Source: Methylococcaceae bacterium (lineage in GTDB: Bacteria; Pseudomonadota; Gammaproteobacteria; Methylococcales; Methylomonadaceae). Taken from it: a stretch of 64,000 nucleotides of DNA. The position numbers and the translations under genes were made by a program. The stretch lies in the NCBI GenBank assembly GCA_030693065.1, contig JAUYBL010000024.1, forward strand, positions 1 through 64,000, written 5' to 3'. Shown here in pieces: positions 9,181 to 17,961 of the stretch; the first letter of the stretch is position 1; every line of letters begins with the position of its first letter. The notes beneath the pieces were generated by a model. The model saw only the letters and a program-made list of their open reading frames with translations. It had not been told where the DNA came from and made no database searches.

Positions 9181-9815
9181 AAATATTCTTAGCTATTTTT
9201 AGCCTGCTGCTTGCCAGCGCATCGCCTGCAGAAATGATGAATCACGGCGGCATGATGATGGATGAAACCGGCATGATCATGAATGCCAACCGCGATAAGC
9301 TACCGCGCGATTGCACTAAAATCGCTGGCGACGTTGACATCACCATTCGGGCTGGCCATAAGCATGCCGACAAATTCACCGGCAAGATGTTCGCCTTCGA
9401 CAATCAAGAATGGGATGTAGAGCCCTGCTCTCGCATTAACATTACCTTTATAAATGATGACCAAATTCGCCATCAATTGATGATTCATGGCTTGCCCGGC
9501 TATATCTACCCGCAAGGCATGTTTCATTTAGAACTGTATGGACAAGGCGAATTAAAAGCCTCGCTAATCATGCCCGCACTAAAGAAGACTTATCTCGTGC
9601 ATTGTGAGTTGGCGCAGCACATGGAAAAAGGCATGAAAGCGCAATTAAAAGTAGATGGCGGCGATGGCGATTTACCGAGCATTCCCGGCATTAGCAAGCC
9701 GGTTAATGCAGATATTTACGCTGTGGATTGGAACAATAATATTTGGCTGGCATTAGCAGTATGCATTTTAGTGGGCGGGATCGTACCGTATTTTCTGCTC
9801 AGAAATAAACTTTGA
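9177..9815 (+). CDS. membrane-anchored cupredoxin-domain protein
   Basis: A 212-residue exported protein: signal peptide (1-18), a Met/His-rich stretch (MMNHGGMMMDETGMIM), a cupredoxin domain and one C-terminal membrane helix (about 188-206). Type 1 copper ligands can be assigned: His in RHQLMIHG, then Cys, His and Met in HCELAQHMEKGM. The start lies inside the stop codon region of the multicopper oxidase gene (ATGA), so both are made together and the cupredoxin is a likely electron partner of that oxidase at the periplasmic face. Its family name is unknown to me. Confidence 0.8.
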   Translation: MKIFLAIFSLLLASASPAEMMNHGGMMMDETGMIMNANRDKLPRDCTKIAGDVDITIRAGHKHADKFTGKMFAFDNQEWDVEPCSRINITFINDDQIRHQLMIHGLPGYIYPQGMFHLELYGQGELKASLIMPALKKTYLVHCELAQHMEKGMKAQLKVDGGDGDLPSIPGISKPVNADIYAVDWNNNIWLALAVCILVGGIVPYFLLRNKL

Positions 9816-10277
9816 TCTTCGATTGAAAGTGATTTCTCAAACAGACGAAAACTTCGAAAACCCTGCGCACTTCGATAAACTCAGTACCCACAGGGCATAA
9901 ATGCGATCGGCGTCTTACAACTCAAGAAGTTTCGTGGCGAGCTTGTCGAACCATGAACAGAGTAAGTTTTTCAAGTTCCCAGTCCAATAACCTGACAAAA
10001 GTGCCAGGACTCTGCCAAGTTTGTCATAGCTCAGACAGTTTTGTCAGTTGCAAACTGAGCTGAACACGCCTGATTTTAAATGCGTTACTTTTTTAATTTA
10101 CAGGCTCCCAAAGTATCGCCCCCGACAATCAACACTGATATAAAACCAATCGCAGACTCGCCTGCTTTTCAACAGCGCAAAAAAAAACCGCCCTACCAAG
10201 AAAGTAGGTGCGGTTTAGAAATCTGTTTTAAATCAACAATGATATAAAACAACTACAAACTAAAAACGATTAGCAAT
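9816..10277. other. intergenic region with repeat remnants and spaced TTTGTCA motifs
   Basis: No gene recognised. Around 9866-9949 there is a degraded copy of the CTTCGACAAGCTCAGT-type palindromic repeat also seen near 23709-23782. At 9993-9999 TGACAAA is followed by TTTGTCA at 10020-10026 and again at 10040-10046. A terminator for the next gene lies at 10178-10216. Confidence 0.5.
10178..10216 (-). terminator. Rho-independent terminator of the PEP-CTERM gene
   Basis: On the minus strand the arms AAACCGCACCTAC and GTAGGGCGGTTT enclose a 7-base loop and are followed by a run of T. It lies about 60 bases after the stop of the gene at 10278-10967. Confidence 0.85.
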
Positions 10278-10967
10278 TTAGAGCAATTTTTTACGTTTTG
10301 ATACTGAAAGTAAGCCAAATAAGCCAACTCCAAACATCCAAACAGCTTGTGGCAGAGGGACTGTCACTGGTACGTCTTGTGAAGCAACTACAGTCAAACC
10401 AACAAATTTCTTCTCAATAAACGCCAACTCACCAACTGCGCTAGTTTTAGCGCGCAGAATATTTTGGATAGTTACCCAAATTGAAGTGGTATCTGGTGAA
10501 AATGCCAAAGCCGCGTTTGCTACCCAATTGGCAGTATCATCACCAAATTCTGTTTCAGCAAAAGGACCTGTCGTGATTTTACTAACATTACTTGCAAATG
10601 GATTTGCCAAGTCGACAGCTCTTAATTCGCCACCAACAGCAAGCTTAGCACCCGCACCCTCACGTAAATAATCACCTGTTTCAGTCAAGGCAAGAGCATC
10701 AATACTCTTATTGTTCAATGAATCAATCTTTACTACAAAAGTTGATGAAGTAAAAGCTTGTCCATTGCCATTCAAACTTAACGTACTGAAAGCGGACGGT
10801 ACAAAAATTAATGAATCTCCAGATACCGCAGGAGTTCCAAACAGAGTGGCTAAAGAATCTTCGAAAGTGAATGAAAAATTGTCGCCATAAATTGTAGCTG
10901 CGTTACTACTTGCAGAACAGGCAACAATTGCTAATGTAAGCAATAGTTTATTAAAAGAAGACATCAT
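10278..10967 (-). CDS. PEP-CTERM (VPLP variant) exported protein
   Basis: A 229-residue protein with a signal peptide ending near SASSNA and a C-terminal sorting tripartite signal: VPLPQAVW motif, hydrophobic helix MFGVGLFGLLSV, and basic tail SKRKKLL. The VPLP-x-W-x-FG version of PEP-CTERM is typical for gammaproteobacterial methanotrophs and other exosortase users; an exosortase (EpsH/XrtA) should exist elsewhere in the genome. The mature region (about 24-195) has no domain I recognise and is rich in Ala, Ser, Thr and Asn, as usual for surface or matrix proteins. It is monocistronic with its own terminator. Confidence 0.8.
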   Translation of the reverse strand: MMSSFNKLLLTLAIVACSASSNAATIYGDNFSFTFEDSLATLFGTPAVSGDSLIFVPSAFSTLSLNGNGQAFTSSTFVVKIDSLNNKSIDALALTETGDYLREGAGAKLAVGGELRAVDLANPFASNVSKITTGPFAETEFGDDTANWVANAALAFSPDTTSIWVTIQNILRAKTSAVGELAFIEKKFVGLTVVASQDVPVTVPLPQAVWMFGVGLFGLLSVSKRKKLL

Positions 10968-11617
10968 AATTTAATTCCAAAAAATTTATTTCAAACATCA
11001 TTAATAGAATTAATAATGCAATTAGGTGATACTAAAAAGCATCCTTTTTAAGATAGCAATTAGTATGCCGAAAAAGTTATTGTGATTTTTTGTTATTAAC
11101 CGAACTTGCCGCTGGATAATTAATTATGGCAATACTTAATAAACAATTCGTACAATCACTATTAGTGTTTTTACTTATTTTTTTCATTAACCATTGAATT
11201 TAAAGTAATTTTTTTAGAAAAAATTAGATAAGACAGCCAATCAACTGTAACAATCGGGCATTAATTACAGTTGATTGGCTGTTTAATTTTGTTGTTTTCG
11301 CCGCTTAAATTTACGTAGCGGCTACTTATATTTATGGATGAGTGCTTAACAACAACTTTAAAATGTAAAGAAACCTGACACATTTATGATAATTATTCAG
11401 TTTTTTAACAAACTTCATTACACTCAGAAGACTATAAAAACATAATGACTAAGCCTTTACTAAGCCAAAGCTTACACCAATGTAGGCGAATGCTTACCCT
11501 AACGTCATTCATTACGACACATTTACTAACCGCCATGATTTCATAAAAGTGTAAAGAAAACGGACACTTTTGCCTTTCTCATTAAATCCACATTAACTTC
11601 ATTCTGATTTTGCAGCC
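10968..11617. other. 650-base AT-rich intergenic region
   Basis: No gene was recognised on either strand. It should contain the promoter of the PEP-CTERM gene on its left and of mepA on its right. It holds a large perfect hairpin (11234-11283) and two similar direct motifs, TGTAAAGAAACCTGACACA near 11362 and TGTAAAGAAAACGGACACT near 11550, which resemble insertion-sequence end motifs but are not accompanied by a transposase. Confidence 0.5.
11234..11283. terminator. 18-bp perfect hairpin, possible bidirectional terminator or repeat
   Basis: Left arm ACAGCCAATCAACTGTAA (11234-11251) and right arm TTACAGTTGATTGGCTGT (11266-11283) are perfectly complementary around a 14-base loop. A-rich sequence precedes it and T-rich sequence follows. 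No gene end is close on either side, so its role is open. Confidence 0.55.
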
Positions 11618-12460
11618 ATGCGCCTATCATTTTTTTTCATATTATTGATTATCTCATCCGAGTGCTTTGCTTCAACATCCGCTAAAGATTGGGCAAAAAT
11701 AACCCAGCCAACAAAAACTACCGGCTTATCACAGAGTATCGGTACTTATACTGCTGGTTGCTTACGCGGTGCGGCGGCGTTGCCGGTTAGCGGCAACGGC
11801 TATCAAGTAATGCGCTTATCACGGACACGATTTTACGGGCATCCTGATTTACTCAGCTTCATTAAAAAAATGGGCAATGCCGCGACTCAGCAGCACTGGG
11901 GAACTTTATTGATTGGGGATTTAGGTCAACCACGCGGCGGCCCCACGTTAACGGGTCACCGCAGTCATCAAACCGGACTGGATGTGGACATTTGGTTTCG
12001 GCTGGCACCAGAAGCAATTGGCTCGCAATTAAGCATTGCAGACCGTGAAACTTGGAACGCAACATCAGTGCTTGCCGAAAAATCAGATGTCATTAACCCT
12101 AAGCATTGGTCGCCGATCAATGAACATATTCTCGAAGCTGCGGCAAATTTACCTGAAGTGGAGCGTATTTTTGTTAATGCCAGTGTCAAAAGACAATTAT
12201 GCACGGACAGTAGTGGACAAAATTGGCTTAGAAAAATTCGCCCTTGGTACGGGCATGACGACCATTTTCATGTCCGCCTGAAATGCCCTGCCGATAATCC
12301 GGAGTGTCAAATTCAAGATGCCGTCCCCAAAGGCGACGGCTGTGATGCCAGCTTGGCATGGTGGTTTTCTGCTGAAGCTAAGGCCGAATTGTTAGCACCA
12401 AAAAAACCAGCAATAGCACCGACGCTACCAGCGCAGTGCCAATCGGTATTAAATGAATAA
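11618..12460 (+). CDS. mepA: penicillin-insensitive murein endopeptidase MepA
   Basis: MepA is a periplasmic LAS-type zinc metallopeptidase that cuts D-Ala-mDAP cross-links in peptidoglycan. The 280-residue protein has a signal peptide (1-19), the conserved GTYTAGCLRGAAALP segment near 43, the zinc motif HRSHQTGLDVDIW near 112-124 and the second metal motif WYGHDDHFHVRL near 205-216. Six or more Cys residues fit the family's disulfides. It is slightly longer at its C-terminus than the E. coli enzyme, with a Pro/Ala tail. It is convergent with the VOC gene, with only two bases between the stops. Confidence 0.93.
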   Translation: MRLSFFFILLIISSECFASTSAKDWAKITQPTKTTGLSQSIGTYTAGCLRGAAALPVSGNGYQVMRLSRTRFYGHPDLLSFIKKMGNAATQQHWGTLLIGDLGQPRGGPTLTGHRSHQTGLDVDIWFRLAPEAIGSQLSIADRETWNATSVLAEKSDVINPKHWSPINEHILEAAANLPEVERIFVNASVKRQLCTDSSGQNWLRKIRPWYGHDDHFHVRLKCPADNPECQIQDAVPKGDGCDASLAWWFSAEAKAELLAPKKPAIAPTLPAQCQSVLNE

Positions 12461-12462
12461 AA

Positions 12463-12876
12463 TTATTCGTCTAACGGGATCATATCAGCGAGTTTGGGCG
12501 CACCGGCACGCTCGATAATTTCGACCGCATTACCATCCGGATCACGGCAAAACAATGCCTTACGGCCAGAGATACTCAAGGTATAAGCAACGCCCGATCT
12601 TTCCAAAAGCTCGCGAATAGGCTCCAGTTCTGACACAGTCAGCGCAAAATGCCGATCACGACCGCCATGCGCTGGGCGGCCGGTGGTCGGATCCGGGTTG
12701 TTCAATTCCATGATATGAACTTGCTGCTCACCCAACTGAAACCAAGCGCCCGGAAACCCCATATCGGGGCGATGCACCTGTTGCAGCCCTAAAATATCCC
12801 GATAAAATCGTAACGATACTTCGGTATTAGCGACGATAACGCTGGCGTGGTGTAGAGCAAAATCGGGTTTTGACAT
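12463..12876 (-). CDS. VOC-superfamily (glyoxalase/bleomycin-resistance fold) protein
   Basis: A 137-residue single-module VOC protein. It has the first metal-ligand His in LHHASVIVANTEVSLRFYRDILGL, a central GGRDRHFALTV and the typical C-terminal FCRDPDGNAVEIIE with the Glu ligand. This supports a metal-dependent lyase, isomerase or dioxygenase of the glyoxalase fold; the substrate cannot be named. A gap of about 50 bases separates it from the upstream peroxiredoxin gene on the same strand, so they may be co-transcribed. Confidence 0.82.
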   Translation of the reverse strand: MSKPDFALHHASVIVANTEVSLRFYRDILGLQQVHRPDMGFPGAWFQLGEQQVHIMELNNPDPTTGRPAHGGRDRHFALTVSELEPIRELLERSGVAYTLSISGRKALFCRDPDGNAVEIIERAGAPKLADMIPLDE

Positions 12877-12926
12877 GATTTCCTGATAGTTAAGCGGGTT
12901 ATAGACGTTACGTAACGGTGATTTAG

Positions 12927-13391
12927 TTATAGGGCTTTGATTTTTTCCAAAATTTCCTGAGCATGGCCTTCGTGATTCACGCCATAAATGACATCCGCCA
13001 AGTTGCCTTGCTTATCGATAATAAAAGTAGAACGCAAAACGGCCATGCTTTTAACGCCGTTTTTTTCTCTTTCCCGCCAAACACCGTAGCTTTCGCAAAG
13101 CTCGCCTTCAGTGTCGGCAAGTAAATCGACTTTAAGATCGTATTTTTTGATGAAATCGGTGTGGCTGCTGCAAGAATCTTTACTTACACCAATAACGACA
13201 GTATCCAATTTGGCAAATTCACCTGCCAGCCGGGTAAAGTCATTGGCTTCAATGGTGCATCCGGGGGTGTCATCTTTGGGATAAAAATACAGTACGACAT
13301 TATTTTTATCCTTGAAATCAGCCAAATTGACAGTGTCATTATTTTGATTTTTGCTGCTGAACAGTGGCGCTGGTTGTTGTACTTGTAACAT
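12927..13391 (-). CDS. bcp: thioredoxin-dependent thiol peroxidase (PrxQ/BCP family)
   Basis: A 154-residue peroxiredoxin that reduces hydroperoxides in the cytoplasm. The peroxidatic site is FYPKDDTPGCTIEA with Cys45. The position five residues later, which is the resolving Cys in E. coli BCP, is Asn here (EANDF). A further Cys at 74 (SKDSCSSH) and one near 98 (GELCESYGVW) could resolve the sulfenic acid, as in PrxQ members with the partner Cys in helix 3, or the enzyme may work in 1-Cys mode. Same strand as the VOC gene. Confidence 0.9.
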   Translation of the reverse strand: MLQVQQPAPLFSSKNQNNDTVNLADFKDKNNVVLYFYPKDDTPGCTIEANDFTRLAGEFAKLDTVVIGVSKDSCSSHTDFIKKYDLKVDLLADTEGELCESYGVWREREKNGVKSMAVLRSTFIIDKQGNLADVIYGVNHEGHAQEILEKIKAL

Positions 13392-13478
13392 TGGAATCTC
13401 CTAGTGCTTTACGTTGGATTACGCTTGCATGATAGTGAGCCGGTTAATTAAAGTCCAGGTATTCACCTGCCACGATTA

Positions 13479-14084
13479 TCAATGAATTTGCATTAAACCA
13501 TCTAATGTCAAACCGCAACTAGGCACGAACACAGTCATAAAAAAAATAACCTCCGGCTGCTCAGACTGCCCCAGAGTTTGCACCAAATGTTCAGCTGCAG
13601 TTTCAAACTCCCTGTTGCCGGCTTTTAATTCTGCCTGGCATTTAAGATAAGCAGAGATTTTATCAGCCGCTTTAATAAGACCGGCATGCTCTTCAGGTAA
13701 TTGCTCATGATGAATCAGCGCCATAAAATCCGCCTGCAACTCAGAGGGCAGCAATGCCACTAATTCATTTTCAGCCTGTTTTTCTATCTGCTTGTACGCT
13801 AAACGAATCGCTTGGGAATGGTATTTAATTGGGGTCGGCAAGTCGCCAGTAATCACTTCGGTAATGTCGTGATATAGCGCCGCCGTTGCCACTGCATTGG
13901 CATCGACCTGCCCGTTAAAATACCGATTTTTAATCAGCGCCAAAGTATGGGCAATTACTGAGACTTCCCAGCTATGTTCCATAACATTTTCATCATGGGC
14001 ATTACGTTTAAGGCCCCAGCGTTTAATCCATCTAAGCCGCGATAAGTAAGCGTAAAAGCTGCTGCTAATTGTCGGTTTGCTCAT
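13479..14084 (-). CDS. yfbR: 5'-deoxynucleotidase YfbR (HD domain)
   Basis: A 201-residue HD-domain phosphohydrolase that removes phosphate from deoxyribonucleoside 5'-monophosphates. The protein aligns along its whole length with YfbR by memory: FYAYLSRLRWIKRWGLKRN at the start, ENVMEHSWEVSVIAH with the first His, ALYHDITEVITGDLPTPIKY with the HD pair, ADKISAYLKCQAELKAGN and the terminal FMTVFVPSCGLTLDGL. Metal and substrate residues seem present. It is likely a single gene between bcp and the DCC gene. Confidence 0.92.
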   Translation of the reverse strand: MSKPTISSSFYAYLSRLRWIKRWGLKRNAHDENVMEHSWEVSVIAHTLALIKNRYFNGQVDANAVATAALYHDITEVITGDLPTPIKYHSQAIRLAYKQIEKQAENELVALLPSELQADFMALIHHEQLPEEHAGLIKAADKISAYLKCQAELKAGNREFETAAEHLVQTLGQSEQPEVIFFMTVFVPSCGLTLDGLMQIH

Positions 14085-14142
14085 ATTGGCCCTTCGATAA
14101 ATTCATATCCCAGTATGAACAGCTCTAAAATTATTGTCATTT

Positions 14143-14580
14143 TTAGCCTCGCTTACGGGACTGCTTAGGTATTTGACAATTGCCATCCTGACAACGCTTA
14201 GCACCAAATAAACCGCCAAGGCTTAACCGGTATTTAGCAAAAATCAGGTATAACCCATCAAAGAGTTGCTTCAATATTGGCCAATTCGTAGGCGCCAATA
14301 ACCAACCCAACCCCACTGCCCGATACGCCTCTCTAAATACCGGCATGCCTTTAACAATTGCGCCATTGGGATAAACGCCGTGAATTTCCGCCATCAATTG
14401 CGCAAAGGTTTTATTGTGCAGCGCAGGATCAAAATCAGTATCAGTGATGTCTTTAAGGCCAAGCTTGCCTTGTTTGTTTAAGCGGGACAACCACGCCACT
14501 TCTTTTTGGCAAATCGGACATTCGCCATCATAAAGCAAGGTAAATTGCACTTGTGGTTGTTCAGATGTTTCAGGTTTCAT
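14143..14580 (-). CDS. DCC-family thiol-disulfide oxidoreductase-like protein (DUF393)
   Basis: A 145-residue DUF393 protein. The name-giving motif is LLYDGECPICQKEVAWL near residues 14-30, with a thioredoxin-like CxxC (CPIC). The rest, with GMPVFREAYRAVGLGWL and a C-terminal LFDGLYLIFAKYRLSLG, fits the family. Function is not established; a redox role is inferred from the CxxC. Divergent from the GTPase gene with about 80 bases between the starts, which must contain both promoters. Confidence 0.85.
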   Translation of the reverse strand: MKPETSEQPQVQFTLLYDGECPICQKEVAWLSRLNKQGKLGLKDITDTDFDPALHNKTFAQLMAEIHGVYPNGAIVKGMPVFREAYRAVGLGWLLAPTNWPILKQLFDGLYLIFAKYRLSLGGLFGAKRCQDGNCQIPKQSRKRG

Positions 14581-14659
14581 TCAAACTCCGTCAGAAAGGG
14601 TGGCAGGCTGCTATGATGCACCCTTAAAAGTTAACTCTTCAACCTCCATAAAACACATC

Positions 14660-15580
14660 ATGCTTATTCAGTGGTATCCCGGCCATATGCACAAGGCCAG
14701 CAAAGAAGTCAAAGAGATCCTGCCTCAGGTGGATCTGGTGATTGAAATTCTCGATGCGCGCATTCCGTTCAGCAGCCAAAACCCCATGCTCGCCAGTATC
14801 CGCGGCGACAAGCCCTGTATCAAAGTGCTTAACAAAAGCGATCTGGCTGATCCCGAGCTGACGCAACAGTGGCAAAGTTACATGGAACAAGAACAAAATG
14901 TAAAAACTCTCGCCTTAACTATTGAGCATCCGGAAAAAATCAGGCAATTGCCTGAGTTATGCCACAAAATGCTGCCCGATAAAGACAATCAATCCAAATT
15001 GCTGCATGCCTTGATTATGGGTATCCCCAACGTCGGCAAATCTACTTTAATCAATATTTTGGCGGGGCGAACCATTGCCAAAACCGGCAACGAGCCAGCC
15101 GTTACCAAACACCAGCAACGCATTGATATAGGCAACGGCATTATCTTGTTAGACACCCCAGGCATGCTTTGGCCCAATCTGGAAAATAAAAACACCGGTT
15201 ACCGGCTGGCAACTACCGGTGCCATTAAAGATACGGCTATCGACCACGAAGACATCGCCCAATTTGCTGCCGGGTATCTGTTACAACATTACCCGGAGTT
15301 TTTAAAAGAGCGTTTTCAACTGACTGAACTGCCTAAAGGCGATCAAGAATGCTTGGCAGCTATCGGCAAAAAACGCGGCTGTTTGCGCGCTGGCGGACGA
15401 GTTGAAATAGATAAAGCGGCAAAAATCCTATTAGCGGAATTGCGGGCAGGTACGCTGGGTAGAATTACGCTCGAAACCCCAGCAATGATGGAACAAGAGC
15501 TGGCCGAGCTGGTGATCATTCGTGAAGAAAAAGCGGCCCGTAAAAAAGACCGTAAGAAAAATTGGAAAGCATCGCGTTGA
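14660..15580 (+). CDS. rbgA: circularly permuted ribosome-biogenesis GTPase YlqF/RbgA
   Basis: A 306-residue GTPase acting in late assembly of the 50S subunit. The permuted order of motifs is visible: G4 LNKSDLAD near 60, G1 MGIPNVGKSTLIN near 119, and G3 LDTPGMLWP near 160. The N-terminus MLIQWYPGHMHKASKEV is the standard YlqF start, so I start at the ATG at 14660 although the frame is open back to 14600. The C-terminal helical RNA-binding region ends in a very basic tail (RKKDRKKNWKASR). Single gene. Confidence 0.92.
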   Translation: MLIQWYPGHMHKASKEVKEILPQVDLVIEILDARIPFSSQNPMLASIRGDKPCIKVLNKSDLADPELTQQWQSYMEQEQNVKTLALTIEHPEKIRQLPELCHKMLPDKDNQSKLLHALIMGIPNVGKSTLINILAGRTIAKTGNEPAVTKHQQRIDIGNGIILLDTPGMLWPNLENKNTGYRLATTGAIKDTAIDHEDIAQFAAGYLLQHYPEFLKERFQLTELPKGDQECLAAIGKKRGCLRAGGRVEIDKAAKILLAELRAGTLGRITLETPAMMEQELAELVIIREEKAARKKDRKKNWKASR

Positions 15581-15617
15581 TTTTGTACGCATTGCGGCCT
15601 TGCTGGAGTGTTTGTTC

Positions 15618-15678
15618 GTGGGAGCGACGCCTTCGTCGCGACTTGATTTTTTAGTCGCGACGAAGGCGTCGCTCCCAC
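15618..15678. repeat. 26-bp perfect inverted repeat (GTGGGAGCGACG family)
   Basis: Left arm 15618-15643 starts GTGGGAGCGACGCC and right arm 15653-15678 is its exact complement, with a 9-base T-rich loop. Palindromes of this wording are frequent dispersed intergenic repeats in gammaproteobacteria. It lies between the convergent genes rbgA and gspD and may serve as a bidirectional terminator. Confidence 0.85.
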
Positions 15679-15753
15679 CAATTACTTTTGCACTCGCTCC
15701 CACTTATACCTTTGGGTACTCGCCGCAAGAGAACGAAGAAACCGCCTACTTGC

Positions 15754-17961
15754 CTACTGAGTTTTCAGCACGACCGGTTGATCTTCATAAATCCCAGTTA
15801 ATTTGCGTTTAAATTCATCGGTAATCAGCCTGGCATCTTGGCGGGTTCCAACTACGCGCGGAGTAATCAATACCACTAATTCAGTTTTGATATTCTTTTT
15901 ATTGGTACCCCCAAACAATGACCCAATGACCGGGATCTCATGTAAAAACGGTATACCAGATTTATTGTCAGTGATGTCATCCTTAATCAATCCGCCCAAT
16001 ACAATTGTTTCACCGCTTTGCACGGCAACGGTACTGGTTATTTCCCGAGTTGCTATCGTAGGTGAATCAATATTACTGCCGCTCCCTGTTTCCTTCACAT
16101 TTTCAACACTTTGCTCAATATCCATAATGACCAAGCCATTGGCATTAACTCTAGGCTTGACCGTTAATTTAACACCGGTTTTGCGTTGCTGTATCGAACT
16201 GGTCTGAATCGGGTTGACACCACCACCATTGGTATTAGTCGATTCGGAAGTCCGTATAGGCACTTCGTCACCGACTTGAATATTGGCCTCCTGATTATTC
16301 AAAACCATCAGCGATGGCGATGAAATAACATTAACATTATTATTGATAGCTTCGGCATTCAGTAATGCTTTAACAGAACCTGAGTTCTGTAGCAAACTCA
16401 GACCACCTGTTGCAGAAGCTAAGGCACCTGTAATTGCTAAATCGTTTAGACCTACCCCTGTGGATTTACTTCCTATATTGCTCGCAATTTGTGTATTGCC
16501 TTCATTAAGATACCATTTGATACCGTATGCCAACTCATCCTGCAACGTCACTTCAGCTATCGTCGCATCGATCAACACCTGCAACGGCATCACATCCAAT
16601 TGCCTAATAATCGGCAAAATTACGCCGAATTCTTGTGCTGTAGCAACAATCACCAGCGAGTTATTAGCCGAGTCGGCAATAATCTTAACTTCGCCGACAT
16701 TTGCAACTTTGGCATCACCTGTGGCGCCACTGCCGCTGCTGAGATTACTGTTTTGATTGTTACTATTGATACCGCTTCCCGCAGTTCTTTGCCCGGTTTT
16801 AGTAGCATCGGCTTGATTAGTGGTCTGTTTGTTACTCACTTTGGTCGATTTTTTACCTGGAGCAAGTTTGGCGGCTCCTGAGCGTTGCCCACTGCCAAAG
16901 ATATTATTTAAAGTATCGGCTAACTCCATCGCATCGACATGCTGCACTTTGTAGACATTCACCCCGCCGCCAGTGGCGGTATTAGCGCGATCAAGCCGAG
17001 CTATCCAGCTTTCAATATCTCTTAAGTAACGGGCTTGGTGCGTGATAGCCATCACCGAATTCATTCGGTCAATCGCGATAAAACGGAAAAAACCGGATTC
17101 GCCTTCTTTGGCTTTACTATTAAAAACCTCTTCAAGCTCTTTGATGACCGTATCTGCATCGACATGGGTCAATGGAAACAACGCAAAAGAGCGACCTTTT
17201 AAAACGTCAACGTCAAAGGTGCTGATCATGTCCAATACCCGGCCCAATTCATCCGGGGTACCGGAAGCAACCAATATATTGCGGGTACCATCAACATTGA
17301 GAATGGTCTTTTCTTGCACCAGCGGCTTAATCACATCGACGATGTCTTGGACGGCGACATTTCTGATGGGAATCACCCTGACTTGATAACCCGTTCTTCC
17401 GGCAGTACCGGGCGCTGCAAAATTGGAGCTATACAATGCCTCGCTGTCCGGCTCGATGTGGTAAATGCTGGCATCTTTAATCAGTACCGCATTATTCATA
17501 CGCAGTAGCATTTCCAGCGTGGGAATCAGTTCATCTTTACTGAGCGGATCGGTAGTTTGTAAGGTGACCTTGCCGGCCACTTTCGGGCTTAACACATAGT
17601 TTTGTCCCAGGATGTCGCTCAATATCACTTTGGCGACTTCGCCTAAATCGGCTTCGTCAAAATTAAGACTAAAAGAACGTTCGCCGACTGCCGTCGTTTT
17701 TCTGTGCTGTTCGGGTTTATTAGGCACAAACTGATCGGTACCAGGATAGAGTTCGCCTTTGGGTTTATTAGCATCGGTGATCGGTGCTTTGTTCTGCAAA
17801 TCTTTAAAGACATCAGGGTTCTGCGGCTTTTCAGCAATTTGCGTAACCGGCAACAAGGGCAATTTTGCAGCTTGTTTGGGGCCTAATAATTCGCAGCTGG
17901 ATAAGGTCAAGCCCATAGCCATTAGGTAGGACACAGTAGCGACTTTTTTTACATTACTCAT
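15754..17961 (-). CDS. gspD: type II secretion outer membrane secretin GspD (lipoprotein form)
   Basis: The 735-residue secretin forms the outer membrane channel. It starts with a lipoprotein signal whose lipobox LSSC places the lipidated residue at Cys23, so it should reach the outer membrane by acylation as XpsD does. Order of domains: N0 around 90-165 (FSLNFDEADLGEVAKVILSD), N1-N3 repeats around 190-460 with an N3 insert rich in Gly/Ser/Asn/Lys, then the secretin core with VPIRTSES and the terminal block VLGGLIKDD and PVIGSLFGG. It is the last gene of the operon and overlaps the gene before it by four bases. Confidence 0.95.
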   Translation of the reverse strand: MSNVKKVATVSYLMAMGLTLSSCELLGPKQAAKLPLLPVTQIAEKPQNPDVFKDLQNKAPITDANKPKGELYPGTDQFVPNKPEQHRKTTAVGERSFSLNFDEADLGEVAKVILSDILGQNYVLSPKVAGKVTLQTTDPLSKDELIPTLEMLLRMNNAVLIKDASIYHIEPDSEALYSSNFAAPGTAGRTGYQVRVIPIRNVAVQDIVDVIKPLVQEKTILNVDGTRNILVASGTPDELGRVLDMISTFDVDVLKGRSFALFPLTHVDADTVIKELEEVFNSKAKEGESGFFRFIAIDRMNSVMAITHQARYLRDIESWIARLDRANTATGGGVNVYKVQHVDAMELADTLNNIFGSGQRSGAAKLAPGKKSTKVSNKQTTNQADATKTGQRTAGSGINSNNQNSNLSSGSGATGDAKVANVGEVKIIADSANNSLVIVATAQEFGVILPIIRQLDVMPLQVLIDATIAEVTLQDELAYGIKWYLNEGNTQIASNIGSKSTGVGLNDLAITGALASATGGLSLLQNSGSVKALLNAEAINNNVNVISSPSLMVLNNQEANIQVGDEVPIRTSESTNTNGGGVNPIQTSSIQQRKTGVKLTVKPRVNANGLVIMDIEQSVENVKETGSGSNIDSPTIATREITSTVAVQSGETIVLGGLIKDDITDNKSGIPFLHEIPVIGSLFGGTNKKNIKTELVVLITPRVVGTRQDARLITDEFKRKLTGIYEDQPVVLKTQ

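Noticed and set aside
15431-15703. Several 90-112-codon frames opposite the end of rbgA and over the palindrome
   Set aside because: They are shadows of rbgA and of the palindromic repeat, where both strands stay open.
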